Assembly (NCBI RefSeq): GCF_900103585.1
Contig: NZ_FNHV01000003.1
Coordinates: 336,011 to 400,010, forward strand
DNA from: Streptomyces sp. cf386
GTDB taxonomy: Bacteria > Actinomycetota > Actinomycetes > Streptomycetales > Streptomycetaceae
DNA: 64,000 nucleotides
Reading direction: 5' to 3'
The first letter of the stretch is position 1; every line of letters starts with the position of its first letter. This document shows positions 48,665-56,884 of this stretch, in pieces. The position numbers and the translations under genes are program-made. The notes beneath the pieces are model-generated. The model made no database searches. It had not been told where the DNA came from and saw only the letters and a list, made by a program, of their open reading frames with translations.

Positions 48665-49232
48665 TGATCTCGGTTCCTTGTACGGAGTCTTCGCCCGCGG
48701 CGGTGCCGCTCTCGGGCGCTGTGGTCAGGCGCATCACCAGCGCGTCGACGTTCCCCGGCTGGTAGTAGCCGCGCCGGAAGCCGATCGCCTCGAAGCCGTA
48801 GCGCTCGTAGAGCTTCTGCGCGCGGACGTTGTCCACACGGCACTCCAGCATCACTTCGGCGCACTCGAAGTCGCTCGCGGCGCGCAGCAGTTCGTTGAGG
48901 AGACGGCCGCCGAGCCCCGTACCCCAGTGGTCACGGGCGACGGCGATGGTCTGGATGTCGGCGACCGCGGCGAAGCCGCTGTCGGATCCGGTCCCGGAGG
49001 CGGCGAGGCCGGCGTATCCCACCAGCCGGTCGGCCCCCTCGGCGACGACATAGCGCCGCGTCGCCTCGGGCCCGCGCGCATGGGCCAGCTCGGACCAGAA
49101 CATGCCCCGGGACCAGGCGTCCTCGGGGAACAGGTCCTTCTCCAGCTCCAGCACACGGTCGATGTCCCACCAGCGCATCTCGCGCAGCGCGGGACCGGAG
49201 GGAGCGGCGGAAGGGGTCACGGGCTCGGTCAC
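48657..49232 (-). CDS. rimI: Ribosomal protein bS18-alanine N-acetyltransferase (GNAT)
   Basis: 191 residues with the GNAT acetyl-CoA motif ([17 protein letters not shown]) and the C-terminal [21 protein letters not shown]. It is assigned to RimI on position between tsaB and tsaD, a standard bacterial order, plus domain class. RimI acetylates the N-terminus of ribosomal protein S18. Its GTG overlaps the tsaB stop by 4 bp. Confidence 0.9.
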   Translation of the reverse strand: MTEPVTPSAAPSGPALREMRWWDIDRVLELEKDLFPEDAWSRGMFWSELAHARGPEATRRYVVAEGADRLVGYAGLAASGTGSDSGFAAVADIQTIAVARDHWGTGLGGRLLNELLRAASDFECAEVMLECRVDNVRAQKLYERYGFEAIGFRRGYYQPGNVDALVMRLTTAPESGTAAGEDSVQGTEING

Positions 49233-49885
49233 TTGGGGGTGACCACCTTGTAGTTCTTGGGGACCTGGGCGTCAGGCCGGCGCAGGTACAGCGGCCGGGG
49301 CGCGGGGAGTTCCTCGCCCGCCGCCAACTTCTCGGCGGCCAGGGCCGCGAGCGCCGCCGCCGACACATGCTCGGGCTCGTGGGCGCTGGGGAAGGTGTCG
49401 GGGTACAGCAGCGCGCCCGCGCCGACGGCGGGCAGTCCGGCGACCTGGTCGGCGATGTCGGCGGGGCGGTCGACGGCCGGGTCGGTGAGGCGGGTGCGGG
49501 AGTCGGCGTACCGCGCCCAGTAGACCTCCTTGCGCCGGGCGTCGGTCGCGACGACGAACGGGCCCTTCTCGATGTCGGCGGCGTAGGCGAGGCCGTCCAG
49601 CGTGCACACGCCGTGCACGGGGACGCCGAGGACGAGCCCGAAGGTGTCGGCGGTCATCAGACCGACGCGCAGCCCGGTGTAGGGGCCGGGTCCGATGCCT
49701 ACGACGATGCCGGTGACGGCGTCGAGCTTCACGTCGGCCTCGGCGAGGACCCGGTCGACGGCCGGCAGCAGCAACTCGCCGTGACGGCGCGCGTCCACCT
49801 GGCTCGACGAGGCGATGACGTCCGTACCGTCGTGCAGCGCGACGGTGACGGCGGGGGTGGCGGTATCCAGAGCGAGCAAGAGCAC
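49229..49885 (-). CDS. tsaB: t6A biosynthesis protein TsaB
   Basis: 218 residues of the ASKHA fold: LLALDTATPAVTVALHDG at the N-terminus and the GIGPGPYTGLRVGLMTADTF block. TsaB is a non-catalytic dimer partner of TsaD in threonylcarbamoyl transfer. It is the first gene of the tsaB-rimI-tsaD run. The start is GTG. Confidence 0.95.
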   Translation of the reverse strand: MLLLALDTATPAVTVALHDGTDVIASSSQVDARRHGELLLPAVDRVLAEADVKLDAVTGIVVGIGPGPYTGLRVGLMTADTFGLVLGVPVHGVCTLDGLAYAADIEKGPFVVATDARRKEVYWARYADSRTRLTDPAVDRPADIADQVAGLPAVGAGALLYPDTFPSAHEPEHVSAAALAALAAEKLAAGEELPAPRPLYLRRPDAQVPKNYKVVTPK

Positions 49886-49999
49886 GCAAACAGCCTACGG
49901 CGCTCACGCCCCAGGAAGCGCCGACCCGGTCGGACGCCTCACGGCTGCTACGGTCGAGCGAAAGCGCGACGTACGAGCGAACAACCGAGGTGGGCGACG

Positions 50000-50554
50000 G
50001 TGGCAGGCAGCAGCGCCGGATTCGTGGTGGGACTCACCGCGGTGGCCCTCGCGACCATCGGCTTCCTCGGCTTCCAGGCCTCGGCGAGCGTCCCGGCCGG
50101 CCTGGGCAGGCCGCACGCGAAAAGCTCACCCGACGTGGGTATGTCCAAGACTCCCCGCGACCCGAAGGACCCTGCCGCGCTGCCCGCCGGGTCCGGTACG
50201 GGTGTGCGGGTCGTGTACTCGGTGGACGACGAGCGGGTGTGGCTGGTCGGCGCGGGCGACACGGTCAAGCGCACGTTCCGCGTCTCCCCCGGAACGGTCG
50301 ACCCCGCGCCGGGCGTCTACGCGGTCACGTCCCGCTCGAACTCGGTCACCGGCAGCGACGGCACCCCCGTCGAGCACGTCGTCCGCTTCGCCACCGTGGA
50401 GGACGTCACCATCGGCTTCAGCGCGGCCGTGGACGGCTCGGTGCCGGTACCCGAGCCGGACGTGCAGACGGGCGGCATCCGCGGGTCACGCGCGGACGGC
50501 GACGCGATGTGGGAGTTCGCGACGATCGGCCGAGCCGTGGCCGTGATCCCCTAG
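50000..50554 (+). CDS. Membrane-anchored or secreted protein of unknown function
   Basis: 184 residues from a GTG with GAGGTGG upstream. One N-terminal hydrophobic segment (GFVVGLTAVALATIGFLGF) acts as anchor or signal. The remaining beta-rich domain contains RVVYSVDDERVWLVG and VEHVVRFATVEDVTIGFS. No family was recognised. It is transcribed against the t6A genes and convergent with the small His-rich gene. Confidence 0.75.
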   Translation: MAGSSAGFVVGLTAVALATIGFLGFQASASVPAGLGRPHAKSSPDVGMSKTPRDPKDPAALPAGSGTGVRVVYSVDDERVWLVGAGDTVKRTFRVSPGTVDPAPGVYAVTSRSNSVTGSDGTPVEHVVRFATVEDVTIGFSAAVDGSVPVPEPDVQTGGIRGSRADGDAMWEFATIGRAVAVIP

Positions 50555-50564
50555 CCGTGATGCC

Positions 50565-50765
50565 CTAAGCCGCTTCGCGGTGCCCGTGCTCGCGGTGCCC
50601 GTGCTCGGCCGGCGGTCGGGTCGTCTCCGGCTCGGGGACGCGCGGCGGGGTGGAGATCAGGTTCGCGGCGGCGCCGGCCGCCAGCAGATCGCGCATGGAC
50701 ACCCCGGCAACCACATGCGGCCGCTGCTGGACCTTGTTCTCCGAAGCGTTCTCCGAAGCCGACAT
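50565..50765 (-). CDS. Small protein with duplicated His-rich tail, unrecognised
   Basis: 66 residues with a perfect AGGAGG five bases before the ATG and strong GC third-codon bias, so it is very likely real. The N-terminus duplicates ASEN (SASENASEN), a predicted short helix (MRDLLAAGAAANL) forms the middle, and the end reads EHGHREHGHRE, a duplicated His motif able to bind metal. There is no signal peptide or membrane helix. A perfect palindrome lies 27-50 bp upstream of the start. Metal-related regulation or function is inferred only. No homologous family came to mind. Confidence 0.72.
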   Translation of the reverse strand: MSASENASENKVQQRPHVVAGVSMRDLLAAGAAANLISTPPRVPEPETTRPPAEHGHREHGHREAA

Positions 50766-50791
50766 GGACGCCTCCTGGGGCCGGGAGGGGA

Positions 50792-50815
50792 CGTAGTTAG
50801 GTAGACCTAACTACG
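50792..50815. promoter_or_regulatory. Perfect 11-bp-arm palindrome, iron-box-like operator
   Basis: CGTAGTTAGGT (50792-50802), a 2-bp spacer and the exact complement (50805-50815) form a perfect palindrome. It contains TTAGGT...ACCTAA, the half-sites of the DmdR/IdeR iron box TTAGGTTAGGCTAACCTAA, but with shorter spacing. It sits where the promoter of the small His-rich gene is expected. Confidence 0.75.
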
Positions 50816-50892
50816 GACTGGATACCATGTGACCACGCGCAAGACCGCAAACGCAATATTTTGCCGACGTCTTGTCGGAATGTTCATCCGGC

Positions 50893-51411
50893 TCAGGCGG
50901 ACAGCACGCTCAGATCCGCCGCCGCCCAGCGCTCCCCGAGCCCGGTCACGGTCACGTGCCGCACCTCGTCGGTCGTGTCTCCGACCGCCCGGTGGATCAC
51001 TACCTGCAACCGCTCCTCGGTCAGCTCCTCGACCTTGCCCTCGCCCCACTCCACGACGATCACCGACTCGGGCAGCGAGACGTCGAGGTCGAGGTCCTCC
51101 ATCTCGTCCAGGCCGCCGGACAGCCGGTAGGCGTCGACGTGGACGAGCGGCGGACCGTCGCCGAGGGAAGGGTGCACACGGCCGATCACGAAGGTCGGGG
51201 AGGTGACCGCGCCCCTGACCCCCAGTCCCTCGCCGAGCCCTCTGGCCAGCGTCGTCTTGCCCGCGCCGAGCTCCCCGCTGAGCATCAGGAGGTCGCCCGC
51301 GCGCAGCAGCTTGGCGAGGCGGCGGCCCAGCTCCCGCATCTGGTCGGGAGAAGTGACGGTCAGCTCGATGTCACCCGCGTCGCGCGGTGCTGCTGGTGCT
51401 TCCATAGCCAC
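50893..51411 (-). CDS. tsaE: t6A biosynthesis ATPase TsaE
   Basis: 172 residues. Walker A is GELGAGKTTLA, and the VTSPTFVIGRVH and HVDAYRLSG segments are typical of TsaE. It supplies ATP hydrolysis that resets the TsaB-TsaD complex. It overlaps the 3' end of the alpha/beta hydrolase gene by 41 bp and is separated from the tsaB-rimI-tsaD run by two unrelated small genes. Confidence 0.95.
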   Translation of the reverse strand: MAMEAPAAPRDAGDIELTVTSPDQMRELGRRLAKLLRAGDLLMLSGELGAGKTTLARGLGEGLGVRGAVTSPTFVIGRVHPSLGDGPPLVHVDAYRLSGGLDEMEDLDLDVSLPESVIVVEWGEGKVEELTEERLQVVIHRAVGDTTDEVRHVTVTGLGERWAAADLSVLSA

Positions 51412-52612
51412 TTACGGTAGCCCCTGCGGGCACCGCACCCGCGCGGGTGAGCAGGTCGGCCAGACGGTCGGTGACCACTTCCGGGTGCTCCAGCATCACC
51501 AGGTGCCCGGCGTCCGGCACCAGGACCAGCTCGGCGTCCGGCAGGTGGTCGGCGATCGCCTCGCTGTGCTCGCTGGGCGTGACGAGGTCGCCCACCCCGG
51601 CCAGCACGAGCACCGGCATGTCGGTGAAGTGGGCGAGCGCCTCGGCCTTGTCGTGGTCGGCGAAGGCCGGGTAGAACTCCGCGACCACGTCGATCGGCGT
51701 GCCCTCGATCATCCGCTCGGCGAACCGGGCGACGGCCGGGTCGACGTCCCGGGACGAGAACGAGTACCGCTTGATGATCCCCGCGAACAGGTCGGCGGTG
51801 GCCCGGCGCCCCTTCTCGACCAGCTCGGCCCGCTGCCCCAGCGCCTTGAGCACGCCCGGCAGAATGCGCCGCACGGCGTTCACTCCCGCGACGGGCAGCC
51901 CGAAGTTGACCTCGCCGAGCTTCCCGGAGGACGTACCGACGAGGGCGGTGGCGACGACACGGTCGCCGATCAGCTCCGGGTACTGGTCCGCGAGGGCCAT
52001 GACCGTCATTCCGCCCATGGAGTGGCCCACCAGCACCAGCGGCCCCTCGGGCGCGGCGGCGTCGATGACGGCCTTCAGGTCGCGCCCGAGCTGCTCGATG
52101 TCGACGTGCCGGCCGTCCTGCGCCTGGGCCACGCCCCGCCCGGACCGGCCGTGGCTGCGCTGGTCCCAGTGGACGGTGCGGACGACGCCCCTGAGCGCGG
52201 CGCGCTGGAAGTGCCAGGAGTCCTGGTTGAGGCAGTAGCCGTGGCTGAAGACGACGGTGACGGGGGCGGGTGCCTTGCGGCCGAAGAGCCGTCGGCGGCG
52301 CGGGGTGAGGGCGGGGGCGGCCTCGGGGTCGATGTCGTCGACCTCGTAGTACAGCTCCGTGCCGTCGTCGGCGTACGCCTTGCCGGGCGTGCCGCGCAGC
52401 GAGCCGTACGGTCCCGCCGAGTCCAGGGCGAGGCGGGCCTTCTGCCGCATGCCCCGGCCCACCGTCATCCGCTCTATGGCGACGCCCGCGGCGGCGCCCG
52501 CCGCGATCACGCCTATCGCCGCACCGGCGAAGCCGGTCGCCCTGCGCCAGTTGGCGGCCGCCCCCGTGGCGGAGGCGACGGCCGCGACGGCCTCCGCGCT
52601 GCTCTCGCTCAC
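51371..52612 (-). CDS. Alpha/beta hydrolase with N-terminal hydrophobic region
   Basis: 413 residues. A hydrophobic Ala/Gly-rich N-terminal stretch (about 25-50) could be a membrane anchor. The hydrolase core has the oxyanion region VVFSHGYCLNQDSWHFQR, the nucleophile elbow VGHSMGG and C-terminal Asp and His (VGDLVTPSEHSE, DAGHLVMLEHPE). The substrate is unknown. GAGGAG six bases before the GTG fixes the start. It lies between alr and tsaE on the same strand. Confidence 0.87.
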   Translation of the reverse strand: MSESSAEAVAAVASATGAAANWRRATGFAGAAIGVIAAGAAAGVAIERMTVGRGMRQKARLALDSAGPYGSLRGTPGKAYADDGTELYYEVDDIDPEAAPALTPRRRRLFGRKAPAPVTVVFSHGYCLNQDSWHFQRAALRGVVRTVHWDQRSHGRSGRGVAQAQDGRHVDIEQLGRDLKAVIDAAAPEGPLVLVGHSMGGMTVMALADQYPELIGDRVVATALVGTSSGKLGEVNFGLPVAGVNAVRRILPGVLKALGQRAELVEKGRRATADLFAGIIKRYSFSSRDVDPAVARFAERMIEGTPIDVVAEFYPAFADHDKAEALAHFTDMPVLVLAGVGDLVTPSEHSEAIADHLPDAELVLVPDAGHLVMLEHPEVVTDRLADLLTRAGAVPAGATVSGYGSTSSTARRG

Positions 52613-52651
52613 GTACCGCTCCTCTGGTTACCCGTTTGGTTCCACGTTCAT

Positions 52652-52794
52652 ATGAACGCATGCCCATGAACGCATGCCCATGGACTCATTCCTAGGACCA
52701 CCGTCACGTGGACGCATCACGTGGACGCATCACCTGGCCGCACCGCACGACCGGATCACATGGCCACATCGCACGACCACATCACAGGGACCCA
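52652..52794. repeat. Two tandem repeat arrays (14-bp and 13-bp) downstream of alr
   Basis: ATGAACGCATGCCC occurs twice in tandem (52652-52679). Seven contiguous 13-bp units run from 52704 to 52794: TCACGTGGACGCA twice exactly, then increasingly diverged copies. The last unit contains the alr stop codon (52782-52784). The arrays fill the gap between alr and the hydrolase gene. Confidence 0.88.
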
Positions 52795-53948
52795 TCCCTA
52801 TAGACGCGAGGAACGCGCGTTCCGATCCGGGTGACGATTTCGTACGCGATGGTCCCCGCGGCCTGCGCCCAGTCCTCGGCGGTGGGCTCGCCGCGGTCGC
52901 CGGGTCCGAACAGCACGGCCTCCGCGCCCGGCTCGGGTTCGTCCCCGCCCAGGTCGACGACGAACTGGTCCATCGCGATCCGTCCCGCGACCGTCCGCCA
53001 CTTGCCGCCGACCAGGACCGGCCCGGCGCCGGAGGCGTGCCGCGGGATGCCGTCGGCGTAGCCGAGGGGGACGAGGCCGAGGGTGGTCTCGCCGGGGGTC
53101 GTGTAGCGGTGCCCGTAGCTGACGCCGTGGCCGCCCGGCACATGCTTGACCAGCGCGAGGGACGCCGACAGCGTCATCACGGGGCGCAGCCCGAAGTCGG
53201 CGGGGCTGCCGAGCTCGGGGCTGGGCGAGATGCCGTAGGTCGCGATGCCGGTGCGCACCAGGTCGAAGTGGCTGTCCGGGAGGGTGAGGGTGGCGGGCGA
53301 GTTGGCGATGTGCCGCACCTCGGGGCGCACGCCCTGCGTCTCGGCGTGGGCGACCATCTCCCGGAAGAGGGAGAGCTGGGCGGCGATGGACGGATGCCCG
53401 GGCTCGTCGGCGCAGGCGAAGTGCGACCAGAGCCCGGTGATCCGGATCAGCCCGTCGGCCTCGGCCCGCAGGGCCTCGCGGACCAGCTCGGCCCAGTCCT
53501 CACCCGGCTGGCAGCCGTTCCGTCCGAGCCCGGTGTCGGCCTTGAGCTGCACGCGCGCGGGGGCGCCGGCCTGCCGGGCGGCCTCGGTGACCTCCCGCAG
53601 GGCCCACATCCCGCTCACGGAGACGTCGAGGTCGGCCTCGATGGCCTCCCGCCAGGGCCCGCCCGGCGTCCACAGCCAGCACATGATCCGTACGCCGTCC
53701 ACCCCGGCGGCCCGCAGCACGAGGGCCTCCTCGGGCGTGGCCGTACCCAGCCATTGGGCGCCCGCCTCGACGGCCGCGCGGGCGCATCGCACCGCCCCGT
53801 GGCCGTACGCGTCCGACTTCACGACGGCCATCAGGGCCGCGCCCGGCGCGAGGGCGCGCAGGGTTCGCACATTGGCCCGCAGGGCGGCCAGATCGATCTC
53901 GGCGCGGGCGCGCAGGGGCGCGGTCCGCAGGGCTGTTGTCTCTGTCAT
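52782..53948 (-). CDS. alr: Alanine racemase
   Basis: 388 residues. The PLP-binding lysine is in AVVKSDAYGHGA and the second catalytic base Tyr is in VSYGHRYTTPG. It converts L-alanine to D-alanine for peptidoglycan. The gene belongs with tsaE and the hydrolase in a conserved actinobacterial order. Its stop codon lies inside a 13-bp tandem repeat. Confidence 0.96.
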   Translation of the reverse strand: MTETTALRTAPLRARAEIDLAALRANVRTLRALAPGAALMAVVKSDAYGHGAVRCARAAVEAGAQWLGTATPEEALVLRAAGVDGVRIMCWLWTPGGPWREAIEADLDVSVSGMWALREVTEAARQAGAPARVQLKADTGLGRNGCQPGEDWAELVREALRAEADGLIRITGLWSHFACADEPGHPSIAAQLSLFREMVAHAETQGVRPEVRHIANSPATLTLPDSHFDLVRTGIATYGISPSPELGSPADFGLRPVMTLSASLALVKHVPGGHGVSYGHRYTTPGETTLGLVPLGYADGIPRHASGAGPVLVGGKWRTVAGRIAMDQFVVDLGGDEPEPGAEAVLFGPGDRGEPTAEDWAQAAGTIAYEIVTRIGTRVPRVYRDGSL

Positions 53949-54007
53949 CGCGCCCCCAGTGTCTCAGAGGGGTCCGACAACGCCGCCGGGCCGGGAGCCA
54001 TGACCTC

Positions 54008-55060
54008 CTACTCCTCCAGCCTGTGCCCCCACACGTACAGCCGGTCGCCCTTCTTCAGCACGCCCCACAGCGCCCGGGCGTCGTCCAGGGTCATGTTGAC
54101 GCAGCCCCGCGAACCGATGGGGGTGAAGAGGCCGCCGTAGACGCCGTGGAAGGCCTGGCCGCCGTTGAAGAACTGCGAGTAGGGCATGGGGCTGTGGTAC
54201 AGCGACGACACATGGTTCTTGTGCCGCCAGTAGACCGCGTGCCACCCGGTCCGCGTCCCGAACCCCTCCCGTCCGCTCCGGATGGAAGCGGGCCCGAACA
54301 CGACCCTCCTGCCGTCCTGCACCCACATCAGTTGCCGGTCGAGATCGACACAGGCGACCCGGTACGCCCGCACCGGGCACTTCTTCTCGGCGTTCGGGTT
54401 CTTGCGGGCGGAGAGGAGCTGCATGGTGCCCCAGGTCACGGGCCCGGCGAACCCGGTGGCGGGCTCGATCTTGTGCTCGGTCTGGAAGGCGCGGATGGCC
54501 CGGCAGTCGGCGACCGACTGCTCCCCGTCCACCTCCAGCTTCAGCCACCGCTCGACCTGCCGCTGCTGAGGGCCCGTCCGCTCGCTGCAGTCCACGTCCT
54601 CGACGGCGTCCTCGCGGGGGACGTACTCCACGCGGTCGTACGTCCCCTCCGCCGCGTCCTGCGGCTCGACGGCGTCCTCCTCGGCGCTGGGCGTGTACAC
54701 CTTCGGCGGCAACGCCTGGTCGGGCGTGTCGGTCTGCCAGAGCGGGAGCGGGTTCAGGGGGACGCCCGGCACGAGTTCGGGCTGCGGGCCGGAATCCGGG
54801 GGTACGGGTTCGAGCTGGGCGGGAGAGGGGCGTGCGGGTTCGAGCTGGGGGCCGGATGGCGAGGGCACGGGTTCGGACGGCGGTGCCGAAGGCGAGGGCA
54901 CGAGTTCCGACGGCGGCCCGGAAGGTGCGGGCACGAGTTCGGACTGCGGCCCGGAATGCGGGGGCACTGGGTCGTCGGCCGAGGCGCTGCCGACGGGCAG
55001 CAAGGTGGCCGCGGTGAGCACCACTGCGATGCTCCGACATGCGATACGTCCGCTGATCAT
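54008..55060 (-). CDS. Secreted L,D-transpeptidase (YkuD) with peptidoglycan-binding domain
   Basis: 350 residues from the ATG before ISGRIACRSI. A signal peptide ending near SASA-DD is followed by a Ser/Gly/Pro repeat (SGPPSELVP-type units). A peptidoglycan-binding segment (VDGEQSVADCRAIRAFQTEH) and the YkuD domain with HGVYGG...IGSRGCVNM carrying the catalytic Cys complete the protein. It should make or remodel 3-3 cross-links in the wall. The Cys and His residues are intact. It is divergent from acpS. Confidence 0.88.
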   Translation of the reverse strand: MISGRIACRSIAVVLTAATLLPVGSASADDPVPPHSGPQSELVPAPSGPPSELVPSPSAPPSEPVPSPSGPQLEPARPSPAQLEPVPPDSGPQPELVPGVPLNPLPLWQTDTPDQALPPKVYTPSAEEDAVEPQDAAEGTYDRVEYVPREDAVEDVDCSERTGPQQRQVERWLKLEVDGEQSVADCRAIRAFQTEHKIEPATGFAGPVTWGTMQLLSARKNPNAEKKCPVRAYRVACVDLDRQLMWVQDGRRVVFGPASIRSGREGFGTRTGWHAVYWRHKNHVSSLYHSPMPYSQFFNGGQAFHGVYGGLFTPIGSRGCVNMTLDDARALWGVLKKGDRLYVWGHRLEE

Positions 55061-55170
55061 GCGCTCACAGAAGCGTGAGGGCCTGCCGTGCGGGGAGGTG
55101 GCGCGCGGCGGGGTCACTCTTTTGAGGACCGTCCGAGGACCGTCGTTCGAGGACTCATAGGGTGCTCGGC

Positions 55171-55542
55171 ATGAGCATCATCGGGGTCGGAATCGACGTG
55201 GCCGAGATCGACAGGTTCGGGGCGGCGCTGGAGCGCACCCCCGGGCTGGCCGAACGGCTTTTCCTGGAGGACGAGTTGCTGCTGCCGAGCGGCGAGCGTC
55301 GGGGCGTCGCCTCGCTCGCGGCCCGGTTCGCGGCGAAGGAGGCCCTCGCGAAGGCGCTGGGCGCACCGGCGGGCCTGCTCTGGACGGACGCGGAGGTCTT
55401 CGTCGAGGACAGCGGCCGGCCACGCCTGCGGGTCACGGGGACGGTGGCGGCCCGGGCGGCCGAACTGGGCGTGCGTTCCTGGCATGTGTCGCTGAGCCAC
55501 GACGCCGGGGTGGCGTCGGCGGTGGTGGTGGCGGAGGGCTGA
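55171..55542 (+). CDS. acpS: Holo-[acyl-carrier-protein] synthase
   Basis: 123 residues. [13 protein letters not shown] holds the metal-binding Asp, and [13 protein letters not shown] the second motif with Glu and Lys; WHVSLSHD closes the active site. It transfers 4'-phosphopantetheine from CoA to acyl carrier protein. The start is the ATG before SIIGVG. Its stop codon lies in the loop of a terminator hairpin. Confidence 0.95.
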   Translation: MSIIGVGIDVAEIDRFGAALERTPGLAERLFLEDELLLPSGERRGVASLAARFAAKEALAKALGAPAGLLWTDAEVFVEDSGRPRLRVTGTVAARAAELGVRSWHVSLSHDAGVASAVVVAEG

Positions 55543-55553
55543 GCCTCCGCCAC
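55528..55553. terminator. Terminator hairpin over acpS stop codon
   Basis: GTGGCGGAGG (55528-55537) and its exact complement (55544-55553) enclose a 6-nt loop containing the stop codon. It separates acpS from the convergent beta-helix gene. Confidence 0.75.
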
Positions 55554-55566
55554 CCGCGCGATGCTG

Positions 55567-56715
55567 TCAGCAGATCGACTGACTGCTGTTCACCCGCGTG
55601 ATGTTCCGGAACGTGGTGTTCTCGCCGCAGGGACTCTCCCTGATGGCCGAGTTGGTCACGGTCAGGTTCTGCACGGTGATGTCCCGGTTGTTCGCGAACT
55701 CCGACCGCGCCGCCAGCCGCAGTTCGCCGCCCCCGGTGATGGTCCCGCTCTGGGCGGCGAGGTTGACGTTGGAGCAGTTCTCGATCAGGACCGAGTTGTT
55801 GCCGGTGTTGCTGATGCTGACCCGGTCGATGACGGCCCCGCCGCTCTCGGACACGCAGAACACCCCGCGCCCGCCGCCGCGCGCGATGACCTCGCCGACC
55901 CGGATGTTGGTCGGGTAGGAGCTGCCGACCCGCCCGTTGCGGTTGGCCATGCGGAAGGCGGCGTACCCGGTGCCGGTCCCGGCGTTCTCGGCGTCGACCT
56001 TGCCGACGGTGGCGTTGATGGTCTGGTTGAACAACAGCCCCGACTCGCCCACGTTCCGGGCGGTCACCGTGCCGATGGTGATGCCGTCGACGCCGTAGGT
56101 CTCCACGGCGTGGCTGGAGGCGCCGGAGACGTATACGTTGTCGATCCGGACGTTGCGGGTCCACTGGCTGGTGTTGCCGCGGTTGTCGATCCGCACACCC
56201 AGCCCGGCGGACAGCCGCATGTCGATCTGCCCGAGCACGACGTTCTCGACATTGCGCATGAAGATCCCGTACAACGGGCTGCCCGTCAGGTTCAGATGCT
56301 GGACCTCGACGTCCCGCGTGCCCCGCGAGTAGACGGGCGCCTGGTCGCCGGAGCCGCTGCCGGTGACGTTGATGGTGCCGCAGACGTCGAGCGCGGTGTA
56401 GCTGGGCAGGGAGATGCGCGACCCGGCGGACATCGATCCCGAACCCCGCACCACCACCCGCTCCTTGGCGGTACGCCCCGAGGTCAGGCTGTTCACGGCC
56501 GCCTGGACGGCGGCCCGCATGTCACCGCCCGTGTAGACGGTGCTGCTGCCGCGCCGCGCGGTCCAGGTGCTGCCGCTGAGGGTGGCTTCGGCCTGATAGG
56601 AGCCTTCACCGCAGGCGGCGGCCGCGGCGGGGGTGGGGGCGGTGAGGGTACCGACGGCGGTGAGGAGGGCGGTGGCGCCGATGGCGGCGGCGAGCAGGGG
56701 GGCTCTGCGTCCCAT
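55567..56715 (-). CDS. Secreted right-handed parallel beta-helix protein, pectinase-like
   Basis: 382 residues. The signal peptide ends at AAAAA-CG. The rest is a run of beta-helix coils rich in Asn, Val and Gly (NVENVVLGQIDMRLSAG, RNVRIDNVYVSGASSHAVE, RDITVQNLTVTNS), with four Cys likely in disulfides. The fold is that of pectate lyases, polygalacturonases and related enzymes. No canonical catalytic cluster could be placed, so activity is uncertain. A TGAATCGATTCA palindrome upstream suggests LacI-type control. Confidence 0.8.
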   Translation of the reverse strand: MGRRAPLLAAAIGATALLTAVGTLTAPTPAAAAACGEGSYQAEATLSGSTWTARRGSSTVYTGGDMRAAVQAAVNSLTSGRTAKERVVVRGSGSMSAGSRISLPSYTALDVCGTINVTGSGSGDQAPVYSRGTRDVEVQHLNLTGSPLYGIFMRNVENVVLGQIDMRLSAGLGVRIDNRGNTSQWTRNVRIDNVYVSGASSHAVETYGVDGITIGTVTARNVGESGLLFNQTINATVGKVDAENAGTGTGYAAFRMANRNGRVGSSYPTNIRVGEVIARGGGRGVFCVSESGGAVIDRVSISNTGNNSVLIENCSNVNLAAQSGTITGGGELRLAARSEFANNRDITVQNLTVTNSAIRESPCGENTTFRNITRVNSSQSIC

Positions 56716-56785
56716 GGGGGGTTCCTCTCATCGAACCGATGAACGGACGAACCGACGAACCGGTGCCGCGTCGAACGGATTCGAC

Positions 56786-56797
56786 TGAATCGATTCA
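56786..56797. promoter_or_regulatory. 12-bp perfect palindrome upstream of beta-helix gene
   Basis: TGAATCGATTCA is a perfect palindrome 71-82 bp upstream of the beta-helix gene start. A partial copy, GATTC-N4-GAATC, overlaps it (from 56778). The form fits LacI-family operators, but the protein that binds it is unknown. Confidence 0.6.
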
Positions 56798-56884
56798 TCC
56801 TGTGGGGGCCGGAGAGTTTGGCAAAGGCACGGCAAAGCGTCAATGGATGCGACGCGCTTCGCCCGGTACGGGAGACTCGATCGC

